Assembly (NCBI GenBank): GCA_015680685.1 | Contig: MNCI01027502.1 | Coordinates: 476,086 to 540,085 of the forward strand | DNA from: Gnetum montanum | Lineage: Eukaryota; Streptophyta; Gnetopsida; Gnetales; Gnetaceae | Direction of reading: 5' to 3' | DNA: 64,000 nt | In this document: piece by piece, positions 58,225 to 64,000 of the stretch | How positions within the stretch are numbered: the first letter of the stretch is position 1 | Layout: each line of letters starts with the position of its first letter | Made by a program: the position numbers and the translations under genes | The notes under the pieces: model-generated | What the model was told of the DNA's origin: nothing | The model's database searches: none | The model's input: only the letters and a program-made list of their open reading frames with translations

Positions 58225-60995
58225 ATGAGCTCTATTCAAGACATAAATACCAATGAGGATAAAATAGATAGTACTCTATTGGAGGAAAATGCATCGCAAG
58301 AAGAAAATGTCTTAGATTGTAATGTGGAAATTTTGAAACCATTTGCAAAAGGTAGATTTATTTTGAAATCTGCATTAAAACAATTCGTAACACAATTAGG
58401 CACTTGTAGGAGTGGAGGAGGTAGAAGCAAAAGATGGAAGTGTCATGTATGTAGCCATGAATTCACTACAAGTGGTACACGAATACATCATCATTTCTTT
58501 TAGACATTAGAAAATAAAATAGGAACATGTGTTATTGCATGTAAATTTCCATATCCTAATATTCAAAAAGCTATGTATGACTACTTTTAAGTAAATATTA
58601 TGATAAAGAGTATTACTGTAAGTATTCTAACAGATGAAAGCAAGAACAAGACAAATGATGTTGTACAACCAACAAAAAGAAAAGTGCTTAAACAAACAAA
58701 AATAAAAGTTGATATCAGTATTGCAAAAATGTTCTATGAAAATGAATTACCATTCAAACTTGCACAAACTCCTTCATTCAAAGAAGTAATTCGTTGTGCC
58801 ATTGAAGCAAGTAATTTTTTTAAATTTTAGAATATCACTTTTTATTTAAAATTATTAGTAAAACTAATATTTTTATATGGCAGTTCCATCTTATATCCCT
58901 CCAACTGAAGATAAAATTCGAAATGATCTTCTTGTTCAGAGGTATGAACTTGGCATGAAAAAGTTGAAGGAATGGAAGAAATTTTGGCAGTAAAGTGGTT
59001 GTTCTATTATAATGGATGGATGGACTGATATTCGTCAACGTCCATTAATTAATATTATAATTAGTTGTCAACTTGGACCATTTTTTCTTAATGCTACATA
59101 CTACTCTAATCATATAAAAGATGCTAATTTTCAAGCCAAATTATTAGAGACAGCAATTGCAACTATTGGTTTAAGCAACATTATTCAAATTATAACAGAT
59201 TCAGCTCCTATTTGTAGACATGCAAGAAAAATGATAGAAATGATTCATCTAAATATATTTTGGACTCCTTGTTGTGTTCATTCCCTAAATAATACACTTC
59301 GTGATATTGGTAAAATTGATTGGATGAAAAAGCTTATTAAAGATGCAAGAGATATACAAATTTTCATTTACAATCATCATTATTCAAATTCCTTGTTCAA
59401 GAAATGTAGCAAAAATAAGACTTTCAAAAATCCTATAGAAACAAGATAATAGAATACAAAAATCTATATTGCGTGTTTTTAAAAAATTTGATTTATTAAT
59501 GCTAAACTAATTATAAATTTTGTGAAATAGGTATGCTTCATATTTCATAATGTTGGAGAGAATGCAAGAGATACAAGAATCATTACAAACAATTGTTATA
59601 ACTAGTAAATGGAAGAACTAGGAGGAAGCTAACACAACTATGGGAAAGAGTGTTAGAGAAAAGATTTTATAAGATGAGTGGTGGAAAAAAATGAAGTCGG
59701 AAATAATTTATTTGAAATATAATTCTTTATTTTTTATTGTTTGCATCTTTATATCTTATTAAAAATAAGTATTTGTTATATTGTAGGAGGATTGTTAGCA
59801 TGCTGCAATCTATTGTTGATTTTATTCGTTATGTTGATACAAATATACCTACATTAGGAGAATTTTATGTAATTTATGAAAATATGTTAATAGAAATTAA
59901 AAAAACCATTATAGAAATAGATAGCTCTCTTGATTTTTATAATGCTAAGTTACTTCCATTGATTCTAAAAAGATGGAATGCTACAAATACCCCATTGCAT
60001 ATTGCTACATATGCATTAAATATTAAGTGGTATTCTTCAAAACATAGAGATAAAAATCCAACAAAGCCTTGTGATGATTTTGATGTAAAAACAAGTTTTT
60101 TAGAATATGTTAAACGATTATATTCACCTTGTGAGGCTAGCTTAATTAGAAAAGAATGGCTTCAATTTACTAAAGGACATACAAAAGCATTTAAATGTGA
60201 AGATGCTATACTTGATATGGATGGAATAGCTCAAGAAGATCCAGCTGGATGGTGGAGTTTGCATGGTGGAGATACTCCTAGACTTCAAACTTTAGCAATG
60301 AAGCTTTTTTCTTAGATAATACAATTAGTTTTTTATTAAACATATAACAAATATTAATACGTATTAATTTCCTTAATTAATTTATGAAATGTGATGTTTG
60401 AAAACTTGAAATAGTGATGTTTTATATATCATTATGCATTCTCTAAACACCATGATTAGTAGGCTATTAGGTTGAAGCTTCAAATGAGTTTGTTTATTGA
60501 TGAAGTTTTTAATAATTTATAAAATGAATTTTTTAACAATGCAAAAATTTATTCTTGTTTTTATCATTTATGTAAGTTGCATCTTCTTCTTCTGCTGAAA
60601 GAAATTGGTCAACATATTCTTTCATTCATCGGATCAAAAGAAATAGTCTAACTCCAAAAAGAGCTGAAAAATTAGTATCTGTTCATAGCATGATTAGATT
60701 GGAAGAAAGAAAAGAAATAAAATATAAGCAATCACCTACTCTTGATTGGGATGTTAATCCAAAAGATGATGATGTTCCAATAGTTGATGATAGAGAAAGT
60801 TATTCTACTGGCTTAGTTGATGTTCCTAGAGCAATAAATCTTAATATTGATGATTCAATCTTTGATGAAGATGATTACCATGCAAATGATATTAATGACA
60901 TAGAACAAAATGAAGCAGGTTTTACAAATTTACTCTTTAGAGCAAGGAGAAAATATAGGCTAAAATTAAAATTTGAACAATGTGACAACTTCTAA
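58225..60995 (+). pseudogene. hAT transposase (BED finger, DUF659-type core, C-terminal dimerisation region)
   Basis: The N-terminus has a BED-type finger (GGGRSKRWKCHVCSHEF, then TRIHHHF, 58410-58500). Then DISIAKMFYENELPF (about 58710), an intron 58811-58883 (GT-AG), and the core: GCSIIMDGWTDIRQRPLINI (about 59000-59055), ITDSAPICRHA, FWTPCCVHSLNNTLRDIGKI (to about 59320). A second intron is 59446-59530, a third ends at 59786, a fourth lies about 60316-60576. The last exons give LKRWNATNTPLHIATYALN, DPAGWWSLHGGDTPRLQTLA and SSSSAERNWSTYSFIH, the hAT dimerisation signature. In-frame stops: 58501, 58588, 58991, 59619, 59670. The second intron starts with AT in place of GT. The protein cannot be made. 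Confidence 0.9.
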
Positions 60996-61051
60996 ACTTT
61001 GGCTAGAAACTCTTTTGTGATTTAAAAAGAGATAGATAATTTTGTAACATT

Positions 61052-61054
<3 letters not shown>

Positions 61055-61097
<43 letters not shown>
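61055..61097. repeat. (AT)n microsatellite
   Basis: About 43 bp of uninterrupted AT dinucleotides, just after the hAT stop codon and inside the element. An unresolved base (N) lies at 61144, perhaps linked to sequencing difficulty here. Confidence 0.95.
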
Positions 61098-61100
<3 letters not shown>

Positions 61101-61324
61101 ATTGGATTCTAATTCCCATGCCCATATGAGTAATACCATTTGANGTCAATACTTAATGCTTCATTGCAATCTTTTATGCACTTTTTAAGCATTAACAATA
61201 TTTTGAATTTACATTGTACTTGTTCTATATTCTACAATGTTTTTTATGATATATGAGATTTAATTTTTTTAAAAAAACTAATATATTTAAATTTTCGCTA
61301 CGAACCCGTCCCCACTTTTTCTTG

Positions 61325-61413
61325 AGGCACACGTACCCAAACACGTTAGAATCACGAATCATGGATTCCTCTCGCTTCCATGAATCGGATTCTTTTGATG
61401 CATAGATCATGCA
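61325..61413 (-). repeat. right inverted end region of the hAT element
   Basis: Contains GGCACACGTACCCAAAC, CCATGAATC and TTTTGATGCATAGATCATGC, the complement of the left-end blocks. A further AATCACGAATCATGG stretch lies between. Confidence 0.55.
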
Positions 61414-61875
61414 CCATTTCGCAGAGGGAAGGAGGCCATATACGGTGCATTTCTTCTGTCCACACTTCATTAGTTTTGCATGCCTCTGTGGAATATAATT
61501 GGCTAGGATTTTGGATAGTTTGAGTTTCTTAAAATCAACTTGAATTCCAGGTCATACAAAAATACATCTCCCCATCCCACATTCAGCATAGCCACCGTCC
61601 CACATGTAACATAACCACCACCGCTACCATCAAAACATCCCCTGTTACATTGTTTATTTAAATGCATTATGGATGCCCATAATGAAATTTATATTTAGTG
61701 TATGGATTCCATAACGAAATTACACTCATTTAAATGCATTATGGATGCCATAACAAAATTGATCAGTTCTATGTCGAACACTTGCACTGATGGATTATTC
61801 CTAACAGCATTAAACAAGAACACAGATTAGACATGAGACTGACAAAGTGGTGAACTATTTTACGGTTATGCGGGA
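61414..61875. other. noncoding interval with a short repeated segment
   Basis: Less AT-rich than the rest of the window. TTTAAATGCATTATGGATGCC occurs (quoted in part) as TTAAATGCATTATGGATGCC at about 61659 and 61731, each followed by CATAA-type sequence and AAATT. No coding region or transposon ends were recognised. Confidence 0.5.
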
Positions 61876-62290
61876 GTTCTGTCTGCTCAGTCAAAGGAAA
61901 TAAGGATGCTGCAGAAAATCTTGCTATTCTTGAACAAGGATCTCACAGTTATACACTTTTCTGTATCCTCACTCTCACAAACTGCAAATCTTGTATTTGC
62001 TTTGGTAGTTCTGTTTGCTCAGTAAAATCAAGCTCGCAAAGAAAATGAGGATGCAGCAGAAAATCTTGCTATTCTGGAACAAGGATCCCACAGTTGTACA
62101 CTTTTCTGTATCGTTGCTTTCAGAGAGTGAAAACGAAGATCTTGTCTTTGTAGGCTTTGGTATTGGAAATACTGTCGTGTTAGCCCGATGAAAGTTCTGT
62201 CTGCTCTGCAAAATCAACCTTGCAAAAGAAATACGAAAGCTGCAAAAAATGTTCCTGTTGCAAAACAAGGATCCCTCAGCAAATCTTCCC
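61876..62290. repeat. three imperfect tandem repeats of about 100-190 bp
   Basis: Units begin GTTCTGTYTGCTC at 61876, 62008 and 62194. The first two share AAAATCTTGCTATTCT, GAACAAGGATC and TACACTTTTCTGTATC; the third is shorter (AACAAGGATCCCTCAG). A minus-strand frame (62385-61975, 136 codons) crosses them, but its sequence is just the repeat translated. Confidence 0.8.
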
Positions 62291-62403
62291 GTCAACAAAG
62301 GCTCTGATCTTATTATGGTTACATTGATCTTGCCTCTACTACCACCTTCATCGCGTTTACTGTTACAGATGTTTGATCTACTCAATCATTAAGCCAGAAT
62401 TCC

Positions 62404-62518
62404 ATTGCTGCGGCTTGGCCTTCCTTCTTCTTCCTGTAACTCCATTCATTGTTGTAGCTTGACCTTCCTTCTTCCTGTAACTCCATTCATTGTTGTAGCT
62501 TGACCTTCTTTTTCTTGC
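62404..62518. repeat. 41-bp tandem repeat, nearly three copies
   Basis: GTTGTAGCTTGACCTTCC...CCATTCATT at 62451-62491, a partial third copy to 62518, and a more diverged first copy from 62404. Pyrimidine-rich. Confidence 0.85.
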
Positions 62519-62959
62519 ATGCAAGTTGTGATTTTTGACTACAGTGACCTGCACGGATTTGAAGCTTCTGAGAAAGGGAACATGACAATGTAGAGCTTGC
62601 ATGATAAAGGCCAATGCAGAAATGAAAGTACCCCCTCATCCAAAAGAAAAAAACTAAAGAGCCAAGTTAAAGCTGCCACAGTTGGAGGGTGGATTGAAGC
62701 GCTTCCCTGGCTCTCTCTCTCTCCACAAAATGATAGACTGTCATTTTTCTTCTATTTTCATTGCCTACCCTACTGTGACTCCAAAATAATGGTTGGTGGC
62801 TACGTACAAAGTGATTCACTTTGTTGTTATCGTTGCTGCTAACACCACCAACAAGGACTAAGGCCACTACCTCTCTGCTTCAATAGCAGCAAAGGAATTT
62901 TCATTTACATTTACAAAAATCGTTCATCTGTGTAAACACACAGGTGTATGTGTCTTTGT
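62519..62959. other. noncoding interval
   Basis: It has a short CT run (about 62711-62725) and two open frames of 66-81 codons with no family similarity. I see nothing else. Confidence 0.5.
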
Positions 62960-63057
62960 AAACACAAAAATGTGTTAGCAAGCAAGAATTTGTACGTTTA
63001 ATATATCCAAACACAAAAATGTGTTAGCAAGCAAGAATTTGTCCGTTTAATATATCC
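62960..63057. repeat. 49-bp tandem duplication
   Basis: Copies at 62960-63008 and 63009-63057 differ at one base (TTTGTACG and TTTGTCCG). It is the least diverged duplication in the window, so likely recent. Confidence 0.95.
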
Positions 63058-64000
63058 AAAGCATCTTAGTCAATCTAAATAAAATTTCAGTGTGGTCACA
63101 CATTGTAAATGGGCATTACATCTGCTATATCCACAAGGGTCAAGGTTGAGAAGATATGTCATAAGATTTGATTAAGTAAAACTAGTTCCTTTCATAGACA
63201 CTTGAGGTTACATTTAGCCAACAAGACTCAAGGTCAATGCTTTTTTGAATTCATAATAGTAAATAATCTAACTATGCTTGAAAACAATTTAGAGTCTTTC
63301 ATTATAAATAAACTTTTTTTTATAGATATAATCTGTTTAATTAAGCTCTATTTCAATAATTTAGTAATGGTTGGAAAAAGTACAATTGCCAAATTAAGTA
63401 ATGATATGATAAAAAGCTACTCCATTAATATTGTGAATAACATGTTATTGTGAATGACTTGCTTAAGTGTCTTACATGCTATCATTGGGTATTCTACAAA
63501 AATTTGATCTTACATTGATAGAAGAAAAGTTTGTAAGAATATCTATTAAAACCATTAATTAGACATTGATGTATAAGATGAAGCACAAGTCTTAGAGCCA
63601 AAAATTTCAAGAATCTATATATATTGTGGAAGTAACTTTGGCAAGAATAGTAGTTTTCAAAATATTACTAGGTAAGTTGGATTAGAGATGGTAATGGTAG
63701 TTATTTCTAGTTTTTAAAGTATCTATGAAAAAAATTATATATTTTTGTTACTTTGGTTATTTATTCATGTAGGTTGCAAAAAAGATAAATTTAATTAATG
63801 AAGGAGGTAGCATTAGATGTATGGATGTAGTAGTTAAAATTGAATTTTACCAATAGAGGAAATAAACATACAAATCAACTATATTAGTCCCATTAACAAA
63901 ATCATTTAGTAAAAATCAACAATACTTGGTAATAGTTTCACAAACAAAATTGTTTATTTTCTAATTAGTGATGGTATTGGGTAAGAATATGGCCTTTAAT
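63058..64000. other. unassigned AT-rich interval at the right edge
   Basis: An 83-codon plus-strand frame (63202-63453) has no family I recognise, and no transposon ends are visible. Confidence 0.4.

Larger units (their letters stand above)
56196..61413 (+). mobile_element. hAT DNA transposon, non-functional
   Basis: A 5.2 kb element with a plus-strand transposase remnant (58225-60995) between imperfect inverted end regions (56196-56275 and 61325-61413). The ends are long and partly decayed. I could not fix the outermost bases or an 8-bp target duplication, so the limits are approximate. Confidence 0.65.

Noticed and set aside
59446-59530. AT-AC (U12-type) intron in the hAT transposase
   Set aside because: It starts ATAATA, not ATATCC, and ends AG; a GT donor with a G-to-A change is simpler.
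61975-62385. 136-codon minus-strand frame as a gene
   Set aside because: It runs across the tandem repeats and has no family similarity; repeated FCN/ILIFFASLIL text is the repeat unit translated.
63202-63453. 83-codon plus-strand frame as a gene
   Set aside because: AT-rich, no motif, no neighbouring frame continuing it in a recognisable way.

Overview
This window looks like plant nuclear DNA made almost wholly of old transposable elements. I see no cellular protein-coding gene that I can support, no rRNA or tRNA gene, no CRISPR array and no bacterial-type operon. The plant call rests on Ty3/gypsy elements whose primer-binding sites resemble the 3' end of tRNA-Asp (as in plant Athila/Tat elements), a Ty1/copia element with an initiator-Met-tRNA-like site, and a hAT element with a BED finger, a DUF659-type core and a C-terminal dimerisation motif. 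Every coding region carries stops, frameshifts or deletions. The LTR pairs have clearly diverged and yet the nests are still in place. This suggests a large, slowly purged genome such as a gymnosperm, but the species is inference.

Layout. 1-2276: 5' end of a minus-strand Ty1/copia element with a 1.23 kb LTR. About 2821-8478: plus-strand 3' half of a gypsy element (E) with an accessory ORF (aORF) and 3' LTR. 8479-9659: unassigned. 9660-45849: one old plus-strand gypsy element (D) that was the target of at least four insertions: a solo LTR in its 5' LTR (10416-11270, target duplication ACTGT), a second gypsy element (G, 12956-29560) in its gag, which itself holds a 13 kb minus-strand element (A, 16050-29126) in its 3' LTR, and a minus-strand element (B, 32633-40664, target duplication GAATT). 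With the inserts removed, D reads LTR-gag-protease-(RT/RNase H/integrase lost)-spacer-aORF-LTR. About 46083-55002: minus-strand element C, the best preserved gag-pol, lacking its 3' end. 55003-56195: AT-rich, unassigned. 56196-61413: hAT element with a decayed transposase. 61414-64000: less AT-rich at first, with three sets of tandem repeats.

A, B, C, D and E form one clade. They share the primer site, the polypurine tract, LTRs that open with TGATGA and end in CATCA (with small decay), and a conserved noncoding block after pol. A, D and E also carry a sense-strand, coiled-coil-rich aORF of about 925-950 codons between pol and the 3' LTR; I do not recognise its family. About 450-650 bp upstream of its ATG lies a palindromic motif followed by a TATA-like box. 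In A and D that motif resembles the repeats in the element's own LTR U3, as if U3-like promoter sequence also existed inside the element. These two points are the best candidates for undescribed biology here.
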